Shown: positions 7,819 to 15,009 of the stretch, piece by piece
How positions within the stretch are numbered: position 1 is the stretch's first letter
How the letters are laid out: every line of letters starts with the position of its first letter
Assembly: GCF_029893965.1 (NCBI RefSeq)
Contig: NZ_JARXXP010000041.1
Span: 1-37,092, forward strand
From: Paenibacillus sp. PastM-3
GTDB lineage: Bacteria; Bacillota; Bacilli; Paenibacillales; Paenibacillaceae
Length of the DNA: 37,092 nucleotides
Direction of reading: 5' to 3'
Position numbers and translations under genes: made by a program
Notes under the pieces: model-generated
Seen by the model: only the letters and a program-made list of their open reading frames with translations
Told to the model about the DNA's origin: nothing
The model's database searches: none

Positions 7819-8905
7819 ACGGTTTCGCAGCTTCCGCTTCCAGATGATCTTCCTGCTCACGCTGAGCATGCTCTGCTCCGGCATCCTGACCTATGCGCTG
7901 TACAAGATGCTGCAGCAGTACTACACGGCCAACGTATTGGCCGAAGACCCGCTGGCCCGCTTCCGTTATATGATCGGCAACATCGGAGATCTTAACTTTT
8001 TCCTGATCCTTTTTATCCCGCTGGCCCTTGTCTTCTTCTATCTGTTCACTAAGCCTTATGCCCGCTATTTCCGCGAAATCTCCCAGCAGATCCGCCAGCT
8101 GGCCGAAGGTAATTTCAGTAGCCGGATCATCATCCCCTCCAAGGATGAATTCGGAGATATTGCCGCCGACCTGAATTTGGCCAGCGGCAAGCTGCAGCAG
8201 GCAGTGGAGCGCGGGGATTTTGCCGAGAACAGCAAGGATCAGCTGGTGCTCAATCTGGCGCATGACCTGCGTACCCCGCTGACCTCCGTGCTCGGCTATC
8301 TCGATTATGTGCTGAAGGATGAAGAATTAACTGCCAAGCAGGTACGGCACTACACCTCTATCGCCTATACCAAATCACGGCGGCTGGAGCGGCTGATCGA
8401 CGAGCTGTTTGAGCTTACCCGGATGAACTACGGGATGCTGAAGATTGACAGCAGTCCGCTCGATCTGAGCGAGCTGCTTACCCAGCTCCATGAGGAGCTG
8501 TATCCGCTGCTGGACAACAACGGGCTGACCGCCCGGCTGGAGCTTGCTCCGGTGATGGAGATTCTGGGTGACGGGGAGCTGCTGGCCCGCGTGTTCGAGA
8601 ATCTGCTGACCAATGCGGTCCGATACGGTAAAGATGGACAGTATGTCGATATCAGCTGCAATGCAGAAGACGGACAGGCAGTCGTCCGGGTAACGAATTA
8701 CGGCGGCAGTATCCTGCCTGCGGATTTACCCTATGTATTTGATATGTTTTATACCGGCGACCGGGCGCGCAGCCATCAGGAGGGCAGCACCGGACTTGGC
8801 CTGTTTATCGCCAAAAACATAGTCGAGCAGCATAAAGGTACAATTTCCGTTAACAGCGATCCTGTCCGTACAAGCTTTGAGGTAAGATTGCCATTGGAGC
8901 GCTAA
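7811..8905 (+). CDS. vanS: VanS-like sensor histidine kinase
   Basis: A 364-residue kinase with two membrane helices (about 12-30 and 60-78) around a short outer loop of about 30 residues. A HAMP-like linker comes next, then NLAHDLRTPLTSVLGYLDY (phospho-acceptor His) and an ATPase domain with ENLLTNAVRYG, a weakened first G box (VTNYGGSI) and GSTGLGLFIAKNIVEQH. The helix RLERLIDELFELTR and the LHEELYPLL stretch resemble VanS of enterococcal type. The ATG lies inside the end of vanR, so expression is coupled. Its partner is certainly the adjacent regulator; the ligand (glycopeptide or another wall signal) is inferred. Confidence 0.85.
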   Translation: MARRFRSFRFQMIFLLTLSMLCSGILTYALYKMLQQYYTANVLAEDPLARFRYMIGNIGDLNFFLILFIPLALVFFYLFTKPYARYFREISQQIRQLAEGNFSSRIIIPSKDEFGDIAADLNLASGKLQQAVERGDFAENSKDQLVLNLAHDLRTPLTSVLGYLDYVLKDEELTAKQVRHYTSIAYTKSRRLERLIDELFELTRMNYGMLKIDSSPLDLSELLTQLHEELYPLLDNNGLTARLELAPVMEILGDGELLARVFENLLTNAVRYGKDGQYVDISCNAEDGQAVVRVTNYGGSILPADLPYVFDMFYTGDRARSHQEGSTGLGLFIAKNIVEQHKGTISVNSDPVRTSFEVRLPLER

Positions 8906-9019
8906 ACTGCAAATCAGGCTGCCCGCCCATCTCCTTTTAAGAAAAAGTTTATTTTTACCCCGCTTCTTTTTAAACGGTCATCCCTATTCTTGAGTTATCA
9001 GGACTAGGAGGATGCCGGA

Positions 9020-9880
9020 ATGAAGAAGCGGTTTTTTTGTATGGTTTTGGTTGTATTGCTGGGCTGGGAGGCTTTGCATCAGATGAATGGAGCCGGTGCT
9101 CCGGCTGACGGGCTGCAGATTGTACAGGTTATGAACGGTGAAGGTAAACGGTCTGATCTGACTGCCGTTTCGGCAAACCGCGTGCACCAGGGCAATCTGC
9201 TGCTGGTTAACAACGATTATCCGGTACATCCGGAAGGAATAACAACCGACATTATAAGCCTGGCAGAGCACGGGGAGCTGACCGGCGGGTACACGCTGCT
9301 TGATACCGGCATCCAGCTATCCAAAAAAGTTGCCTTGCAATTCTCCAAGATGGTAGAAGCAGCAGGCGAAGAAGGTGTCAGTCAGTTTCTGATCAGCAGC
9401 GGCTACCGGGAGTTGGAGGAACAACAGCAGCTCTATGAGCAAAAAGGAGCCGATTACGCCCTTCCTCCCGGCTACAGTGAACATAACCTCGGGCTGTCGC
9501 TGGATATCGGGTCCTCACAGATGGAGATGAGCCGTGCACCGGAAGGACGGTGGCTTGCCGCCAACGCCTGGGAGTATGGTTTTATCCTCCGCTATCCCAA
9601 GGACAAATCGGACATTACCGGTATCCAGTATGAGCCATGGCATTTCCGTTATGTGGGCTTGCCGCATAGCATTATTATGCGTGACAAGCAGTACACGCTG
9701 GAGGAGTACCTTGATTATTTGAAGCAACAGCAGTCGATTTCCGTAAAGGTGAAGGGCATCATATACCAGATTTCCTACTTTCCCGTTAACGGCAGCACCT
9801 TCATCCCCATACCTGCAGGACAGCAGTACGATATTTCCGGCAACAATATGGACGGTGTAATCGTAACAACACATCCCTAA
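9020..9880 (+). CDS. vanY: VanY-type D-alanyl-D-alanine carboxypeptidase
   Basis: A 286-residue exported zinc peptidase that removes the terminal D-Ala of peptidoglycan stem peptides. The N-terminal hydrophobic segment (about 3-20) is a signal peptide or anchor. Family motifs are in order: SSGYR (127-130), SEHNLGLSLDIG giving zinc ligands His155 and Asp162, and YEPWHFRYVG giving catalytic Glu205 and zinc ligand His208. A C-terminal extension of about 70 residues follows. The start has AGGAGG 8 bases upstream. The 114-base gap after vanS leaves room for its own promoter. Trimming D-Ala reduces binding of glycopeptides such as vancomycin. Confidence 0.9.
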   Translation: MKKRFFCMVLVVLLGWEALHQMNGAGAPADGLQIVQVMNGEGKRSDLTAVSANRVHQGNLLLVNNDYPVHPEGITTDIISLAEHGELTGGYTLLDTGIQLSKKVALQFSKMVEAAGEEGVSQFLISSGYRELEEQQQLYEQKGADYALPPGYSEHNLGLSLDIGSSQMEMSRAPEGRWLAANAWEYGFILRYPKDKSDITGIQYEPWHFRYVGLPHSIIMRDKQYTLEEYLDYLKQQQSISVKVKGIIYQISYFPVNGSTFIPIPAGQQYDISGNNMDGVIVTTHP

Positions 9881-9928
9881 CATCCCGCATATCCGGGCCA
9901 TCCTCATCTCAGATAGGAGCGTTATTCA

Positions 9929-10504
9929 ATGAACCAGACCAGAGTTATGCGCGAAAAAAAGACTGCTCCTGTGAAACGCACCGGGCAGCCATCTGTCTTT
10001 TTTGTCAAGCTTCGTTCAGCCGGACTTCAGGCCTTATTTGCCGTCTACATCTATGTACTCTTCAAAATCATCCTGTTCAAATTCAGTCCGATCGACTTCC
10101 GGTTTCTGTGGCATCAGCTGCAGCGCAGTCCGGATACTATCCTGCGCCAGCTGCGGCTTGGCAACTTCACTCCGCTGGAGACGGTTTACAATACGTTCGA
10201 TCCGGTTACCATAACCAAGCTGGTGAACCTTGTCGGAAATATTGCATTGTTTATCCCTTTCGGCATCTTCATTGCGCTGCTGTCCTCCAACCGGCAGATT
10301 ACCTGGTTTGGCGTAATGTTACGGGCCTTCGGAGTAAGCGCTGTGCTCGAATGCGCGCAGGGGCTGTTTTCGATCGGAACCTTTGACGTCGACGACCTGC
10401 TGTTGAACACCCTGGGCGGTGTGCTGGGCTATTGCTTGCTAAAAATATGGCAGGCAGGCCAAAAAGCCCGGCCGGCACAATCACGTGACGACGGGCAAAC
10501 ATAG
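9929..10504 (+). CDS. vanZ: VanZ-family membrane protein
   Basis: A 191-residue protein with a basic N-terminus, then four membrane segments. VanZ-family signatures are present: GNIALFIPFGIF, a conserved Glu-Cys-x-Gln stretch (LECAQGLFSIG) and DVDDLLLNTLGGVLGY. VanZ proteins lower susceptibility to teicoplanin or lipoglycopeptides by an unsettled mechanism. It starts at ATG with AGGAG 9 bases upstream, 48 bases after vanY, and is very likely co-transcribed with it. A weak CCAGCA/TGCTGG hairpin follows the gene. Confidence 0.88.
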   Translation: MNQTRVMREKKTAPVKRTGQPSVFFVKLRSAGLQALFAVYIYVLFKIILFKFSPIDFRFLWHQLQRSPDTILRQLRLGNFTPLETVYNTFDPVTITKLVNLVGNIALFIPFGIFIALLSSNRQITWFGVMLRAFGVSAVLECAQGLFSIGTFDVDDLLLNTLGGVLGYCLLKIWQAGQKARPAQSRDDGQT

Positions 10505-10591
10505 AAAACGTCCTTCACAGGTGCCGGTCTAAATACCAGCAGGCTGTTAGCTGGTGCTGGAACAACTCTACAGGTTGCCGCCGAGCAAACG

Positions 10592-10777
10592 AAGTGGAAT
10601 TTCGTCACCTATTTCGTTGGTAAATAGCCCGGAGGCCGAGTCTAGTTGGAATAACGATACTTAATTTCACTGCTTTTGCGCCTATACCATGTTTGGGCCT
10701 GAAATAGGTAGCATTTTTCCACTTAATAGTCTCGAAATCCGGGAAACGCTGAAATTAAATGGCAAAAATCCAACTAG
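10592..10777 (+). repeat. Dispersed intergenic repeat, copy 1
   Basis: The gap between vanZ and the next lipoprotein gene carries a roughly 186-bp element that recurs inverted at 26199-26387. It begins AAGTGGAATTTCGTCACC and ends AAAAATCCAACTAG. Inside, short degenerate units (TAGTTGGAATAACG, AAGTGGAATTTCG and variants) occur on both strands, so the element is largely self-complementary. No ORF or transposase is present. The flanking bases 10505-10591 show nothing else notable. Confidence 0.7.
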
Positions 10778-10781
10778 TGAT

Positions 10782-11819
10782 CTACATCGGTGAGGTATAG
10801 CGGCCGTACTGAATGTCCAGCTCCTTGAACGTCTCTCCGGTCTGCGACAGGAAGAAGCTGTTAATCCCCTCTGCCCCGAGCCAATTCACACCAAGCAGCA
10901 GTCCGTCCGCTGTCCTGGCCGCAAACAGCAGCGAGAACATCTGCGGGATGACTTCTCCGCCGTCATCGACACGCCAGACGGAGTACTCGTTATCGGTAAT
11001 CTCGGCCGGATAATCCATAAAGCTGAGCTTTCCGTTATCCTCCAGCACCAGGCTGAACAGCATATCCTTATCCTGTCTTACGAACTGGACAAGATACAGC
11101 TCCCGGCCGGGCGGCAGAGCGGCCAGCTTCCAGGCGGACATGATCTCCCGGTGCTTGGCATCCGTTATGCTCTTGCGCACCGGATCAGCTTCAGGCAGCT
11201 GCTCAGCATCGGCAGATGCCGGTTCTACGGGTACCATAGCCTCCAGATTGAAGGCTGCTGAATCAGCCAGATAATAGGTATCATCCGGAGCCGCCGCTTT
11301 CCCCTCCACCGTGAACACATAGCCGGATAAGTTAGGCAGATTAACGGCCAGCTCCCGGCCGTTGTCCTGATCGTTGCCCGTCTGCCACCCCTGGAACCGT
11401 ACCTTAAGCACCTGTCCGCCGCTGCCTATAGCGGTATCCAGCGCCTGCATTTGCTCCTCCCCGTCCTTATCCTCCCGGGTGACAAGGATTTGCTTGCCGG
11501 CTTCCCCGGCAAATCCGAACACCGGCTGCAGCGCAGCCGGATCAAGCGCCGCCGCAGAGGCGGCCGTTCCCGCCGGAGCAGGCGTTTGCTCTGCCGCTGG
11601 TGGAGAAGCTGCTGCCCCAGGAGTCCCGTTGGCTGCAGCAGTAGCTGACGCAGCCGGACTGCCGCCCTCCTGATTAGCGTTCTGATCTCCGCCAGAACCT
11701 GCGCAGCCCGCAAGGCTCAGTGTAACTGCCATAACAGCCGGCAGTACAGCAGCCGGCTTCAATCTCCTAGACATGTTAAGTAGATTGAAACTATGAATTC
11801 CTCTCATAATTTGCTTCAT
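10782..11819 (-). CDS. Lipoprotein of unknown function
   Basis: This encodes a 345-residue exported protein with a lipobox (SLAGC, Cys about 39) after a longish signal peptide. A low-complexity Ala/Gly/Pro/Thr spacer (about 40-92) tethers a globular domain with no family I recognise; the segment SVWRVDDGGEVIPQMFSLLFAA may be a helical-strand core. The ATG at 11819 has GGAGGG 7 bases upstream; an internal Met at 16 would give a shorter signal peptide. It lies 21 bases after cysK on the same strand, so the two probably form an operon, although no functional link is obvious. Confidence 0.72.
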   Translation of the reverse strand: MKQIMRGIHSFNLLNMSRRLKPAAVLPAVMAVTLSLAGCAGSGGDQNANQEGGSPAASATAAANGTPGAAASPPAAEQTPAPAGTAASAAALDPAALQPVFGFAGEAGKQILVTREDKDGEEQMQALDTAIGSGGQVLKVRFQGWQTGNDQDNGRELAVNLPNLSGYVFTVEGKAAAPDDTYYLADSAAFNLEAMVPVEPASADAEQLPEADPVRKSITDAKHREIMSAWKLAALPPGRELYLVQFVRQDKDMLFSLVLEDNGKLSFMDYPAEITDNEYSVWRVDDGGEVIPQMFSLLFAARTADGLLLGVNWLGAEGINSFFLSQTGETFKELDIQYGRYTSPM

Positions 11820-11840
11820 CTTATTCCCTCCATCCGGGAA

Positions 11841-12761
11841 TTAGAATATTCCCATACTCAGGTAGCGTTCCCCTGTGTCCGGCGCAATACACAGCACCCG
11901 CTTGCCGGGACCAAGCCGGCGGGCTTCCTGCAGCGCGGTCCAGACCGCTGCGCCGCCGGAAGGACCGATCAGAATCCCTTCCTTGCCGGCCAGCGCCCGC
12001 ACGGTTTCCAGTGCAGCTTCATCCTCCACCTGGACAATTTCGTCATATACGTCAGTGTTCAGGATTGCCGGAATGAAGCCTGGGCTTGTACCGACCAGCT
12101 TATGCGGTCCAGGCTGGCCGCCGGACAGCACGGGTGAGCCGTACGGCTCAACAACGACAATCCGGATGCCGGACAGCTCCCGGCGCAGCACCTCGCCAGT
12201 TCCGGTGATGGTCCCGCCGGTCCCCGAAGTGGCGACAAACACGTCAAGCCGCCCTTCCATCTGCTCCAGTATTTCAGGAGCGGTCGTCGTGCGGTGAATA
12301 TCCGGGTTGGCGGCATTCTCGAACTGCTGCGGAATGAAGCTGCCCGGAATGGCTGCTCCCAGCTCCAGCGCCTTGGCAATCGCACCCGGCATCCGCTCTG
12401 CTGCCGGTGTCAACACCACTTCAGCGCCATACGCCTTCAGGATGTTAATCCGCTCCTTTGTCATGTTGTCCGGCATAACGAGAATGGCTTTATAGCCCTT
12501 TGCCGCAGCATTCATCGCCAGGCCGATGCCGGTATTGCCGCTGGTCGGCTCGATGATCGTTCCGCCGGGCTGCAGCCGTCCGTCCAGCTCCGCCTGCAGG
12601 ATCAGATTATAGGCCGCGCGGTCTTTTACACTGCCGCTGGGGTTGAACATCTCCAGCTTTACGTATACCTCGGCGTCATCAGGACCGGTCAGCCTGTTCA
12701 GCCGCACAGCCGGTGTATCCCCGATCAGTTCGGCGATATTGTTCACTACTTTTGTTTTCAT
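11841..12761 (-). CDS. cysK: Cysteine synthase (O-acetylserine sulfhydrylase)
   Basis: This 306-residue PLP enzyme makes cysteine from O-acetylserine and sulfide in the cytosol. The PLP lysine is K46 in NPSGSVKDR; the substrate loop TSGNTGIGLA and phosphate-binding SGTGGTITGTG are intact, and IGPSGGAA contacts the cofactor ring. Length and motifs fit CysK/CysM-type enzymes without a regulatory CBS domain. The ATG has AAGGGAGG upstream. A lipoprotein gene follows at 21 bases. CysM or a related beta-substitution enzyme cannot be excluded from sequence reading alone. Confidence 0.9.
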   Translation of the reverse strand: MKTKVVNNIAELIGDTPAVRLNRLTGPDDAEVYVKLEMFNPSGSVKDRAAYNLILQAELDGRLQPGGTIIEPTSGNTGIGLAMNAAAKGYKAILVMPDNMTKERINILKAYGAEVVLTPAAERMPGAIAKALELGAAIPGSFIPQQFENAANPDIHRTTTAPEILEQMEGRLDVFVATSGTGGTITGTGEVLRRELSGIRIVVVEPYGSPVLSGGQPGPHKLVGTSPGFIPAILNTDVYDEIVQVEDEAALETVRALAGKEGILIGPSGGAAVWTALQEARRLGPGKRVLCIAPDTGERYLSMGIF

Positions 12762-12793
12762 GCTTGTGTCCTCCCTTATCCTTCATGATATAC

Positions 12794-12799
12794 ATTATA
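12794..12799 (-). promoter_or_regulatory. Likely -10 element of the cysK promoter
   Basis: TATAAT on the minus strand lies 32 bases before the cysK ATG. The expected -35 position falls in the adjacent hairpin and is not a good match. Confidence 0.45.
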
Positions 12800-12805
12800 C
12801 AACGA

Positions 12806-12852
12806 ACGGCGGCCAAGGACCTGTAAACAACAAGTCCTTGACCGCCGCCGTT
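12806..12852 (-). terminator. Hairpin between the EamA gene and cysK
   Basis: ACGGCGG-cc-AAGGAC (12806-12820) pairs with GTCCTT-ga-CCGCCG-c-CGT (12834-12851) around a 13-base loop. It directly follows the EamA transporter gene on its strand. There is no clean T-run, so it may be a weak terminator or a processing/stability hairpin. Confidence 0.5.
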
Positions 12853-12879
12853 TGTTTAGCCTTTAACCTGCCGGAACAC

Positions 12880-13755
12880 TCATTTCTCCCGGACAACCAA
12901 TAGTACACCTGTAAATATGAACGCCGTTCCTGCCCAGAAAGAGAGTCCGATCTGTTCCCCAAGCAGCAGCCATCCCAGCAGTGTGCCGACGACCGGCTGC
13001 AGAAAGAAAAACAGTCCGCCGCTGGATGCATTGAGCATCTGCAGGCCGCGGTTCCACAGCAGAAAACCGCAGGCTGTCGAAATAATCCCCAGATACAGGA
13101 GACCGCCCCAGATCGACGGGTGCACCATAGCCTGGACATCAAGCCTAGGGAGCCTGCTTACCGTAAACGGAGTAAGCACAACAATTGCAACGAGGATGCT
13201 GTAGAACGTAACAACAATCTGGGAATATCGTCCCGGCACTTTTTTAACCAGAACAGACATTAGGGCCCAGGTAAGTGCGGCAACAAGCAGGGATATCCCC
13301 CCAAGCTGCAGCGACGGATCAATACTCCCTGTTCCTACGATAATACCTACGCCGATGGTTGCGAGCACGATGGACAGCGCTTTTTTGAGCGTAATCCGCT
13401 CTTTAAGAAAGATCCGGGCAAACAGCACCATAAACGCCGGTGTCGTCGAAGTAATGATAGCACCCATCTGTGCGGTAGACAGCATCGTGCCCGCTTCCTG
13501 GGTCAGGATGGAGACCGTGTTGCCGACCAGGCCGAGCAAGAGAATCAGCAGCATATCCCGTTTCGCAATACGCCACGACTGTCTTGTTGCAGTACCGATA
13601 ATCAGCAGCGCTACAATCGCAATCATATATCGGATCCATACAATTTCGAGCGGCGGCACAACGTCCACCACATGCTTTACAACAACATACATTCCGCCCC
13701 AGATGCTGGCAGCCAGCGATAAATATAATGAACCCAATAACGTCTTCTTATTCAC
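12880..13755 (-). CDS. EamA/DMT-family transporter
   Basis: This 291-residue integral membrane protein has ten predicted helices in two EamA repeats (about 8-140 and 152-288), the drug/metabolite transporter fold. The conserved SIWGGMYVVVKH near the first helix and the second-repeat SLLVAALTWALMSVLVKK are typical. These carriers usually export amino acids or small metabolites. A cysK gene lies downstream, so a cysteine or O-acetylserine exporter is a tempting but unproven reading. The start is preceded by GGAGGG. Substrate unknown. Confidence 0.85.
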   Translation of the reverse strand: MNKKTLLGSLYLSLAASIWGGMYVVVKHVVDVVPPLEIVWIRYMIAIVALLIIGTATRQSWRIAKRDMLLILLLGLVGNTVSILTQEAGTMLSTAQMGAIITSTTPAFMVLFARIFLKERITLKKALSIVLATIGVGIIVGTGSIDPSLQLGGISLLVAALTWALMSVLVKKVPGRYSQIVVTFYSILVAIVVLTPFTVSRLPRLDVQAMVHPSIWGGLLYLGIISTACGFLLWNRGLQMLNASSGGLFFFLQPVVGTLLGWLLLGEQIGLSFWAGTAFIFTGVLLVVREK

Positions 13756-13792
13756 TTTTGTACCCTCCGTTTATTAGACAAGTCCTTGTTTG

Positions 13793-13827
13793 TCCTTAAC
13801 GGAGTTGCAGTTTTCTGCCGTTAAGGA
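13793..13827. promoter_or_regulatory. Inverted repeat upstream of the EamA gene
   Basis: TCCTTAACGG (13793-13802) and CCGTTAAGGA (13818-13827) form a perfect 10-base inverted repeat with a 15-base centre, 38 bases before the EamA start. There is no T-run on either side, which argues for an operator or a leader hairpin rather than a terminator. Confidence 0.45.
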
Positions 13828-13934
13828 AGAAGAACTGCTGGTACATCAAGCTCAAACCGTGGTGCTGCCATCATACGTATTCAACTCACTTTCAATAAAA
13901 ATAATTTTATTACATTCTACAGGAAAGCTATGGA

Positions 13935-14852
13935 TTAGGATATAGTGCGTTTTATCGGGATATACAGGTCAACCTTGGCCTTGCCTTCCGGGTCCGAGTA
14001 GGGATCATTCATACAGAACTCAAGGGCATGACGGTCATCAGGCTCATACCCGCTTTCAGGCAGCCATTGCCCGTATACGCCCTGGTATGCAATAGCGAGC
14101 TTGTCGATGGTGTCATAGAATTTGTATAGGGCATACAACCCGCCGGGCAAAGTCCTGAACGCAATGCTGGCATCCCCCTCTGCCGGATATCCTTCAGGAA
14201 CCGTAATGCAGGCATCATACCTGCAGACGTTCTCGTCGGTTACAGCGGGATCGTCCAGAGATATGCCGATAAAAGTTTCCGATGCCGGCAGACCGCTGCT
14301 TCTTACCCATGCGCCGAGTGTTTGCCATGCTTGGTACGTCTCAAGATAACTGCCGACATGTCTTACATAAGCCACTTTATAGCCTGGCAGCTCCTTCAGT
14401 TCAATGTTCATTCCCCACACTCTCCTTAGAAAATTATTGCTGGTACTGTTCAAATCATAGTCTTTGGGAGGGGACAATTCTTCCGGATTATTGCCGGAGA
14501 CTGACGGAATGTTGCTATGTTCCTGAACGGACCTGCGCATGGCGCTTGGGGTGGTGCCATACTCCTTTTTAAAAGCGGCATTGAAGCTGGAGAGCGAACT
14601 GAAGCCGCACAGGGATGAAATATCCAGCATGGTCTTATTGGTTGAACGCAAATAAGTAATGGCATGATGCAGACGTCTTTCCGTCAGATAGTTTATCGGG
14701 CTTTTATGTATAATGGCGGAGAATACTCTGGAAAAATGATACTTGGAAAAGCTGGAAACCTCTGCGAGTGTGTCGAGCCTGAGATCCTCCCCAATATGTT
14801 CTTCAATAAATTGCAGAACTGCTCCGATACGCTGCTTGTAATCGTTGTTCAC
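13935..14852 (-). CDS. AraC-family regulator with GyrI-like effector domain
   Basis: This is a 305-residue regulator. Two AraC helix-turn-helix motifs occupy about residues 5-110 (LDTLAEVSSFSKYHFSRVF, and SLCGFSSLSSFNAAFKKEYG). A GyrI/SOUL-like ligand-binding domain follows from about 150 (ELKELPGYKVAYVRHVGSY ... DLYIPIK), the layout of Rob/MarA-like multidrug sensors. I chose the GTG at 14852 because GGGGAGG lies 9 bases upstream and the protein then begins NNDYKQRIGAVLQFIEEHI as AraC domains do; a longer in-frame ATG at 14927 lacks support. It lies upstream of the EamA transporter on the same strand and may control it. Confidence 0.85.
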   Translation of the reverse strand: MNNDYKQRIGAVLQFIEEHIGEDLRLDTLAEVSSFSKYHFSRVFSAIIHKSPINYLTERRLHHAITYLRSTNKTMLDISSLCGFSSLSSFNAAFKKEYGTTPSAMRRSVQEHSNIPSVSGNNPEELSPPKDYDLNSTSNNFLRRVWGMNIELKELPGYKVAYVRHVGSYLETYQAWQTLGAWVRSSGLPASETFIGISLDDPAVTDENVCRYDACITVPEGYPAEGDASIAFRTLPGGLYALYKFYDTIDKLAIAYQGVYGQWLPESGYEPDDRHALEFCMNDPYSDPEGKAKVDLYIPIKRTIS

Positions 14853-14957
14853 CCGGCCTTCCTCCCCTTCTGTCTTCTGCCTATCAGCATAGCAAGCAGC
14901 TCCCGGTTTACGCAATGAACGATTCATTCAGTTCACCCGTGCAGACTGGCCAGAGTC

Positions 14958-14991
14958 AAAAAGCCGCTCCCCGGAACATCCGGGAAACGGC
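14958..14991 (-). terminator. Terminator of the alpha-1,3-glucanase gene
   Basis: On the minus strand GCCGTTTCCCGG pairs with CCGGGGAGCGGC, followed by TTTTT. It lies about 20 bases past the glucanase stop. Confidence 0.8.
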
Positions 14992-15009
14992 CCTGTATGA
15001 AACAGCAGC

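Noticed and set aside
7018..7884. Long antisense open frame (288 codons) opposite vanR
   Set aside because: It mirrors the codon structure of vanR on the other strand, has no ribosome binding site, and its protein shows no domain; high-GC antisense frames are common.
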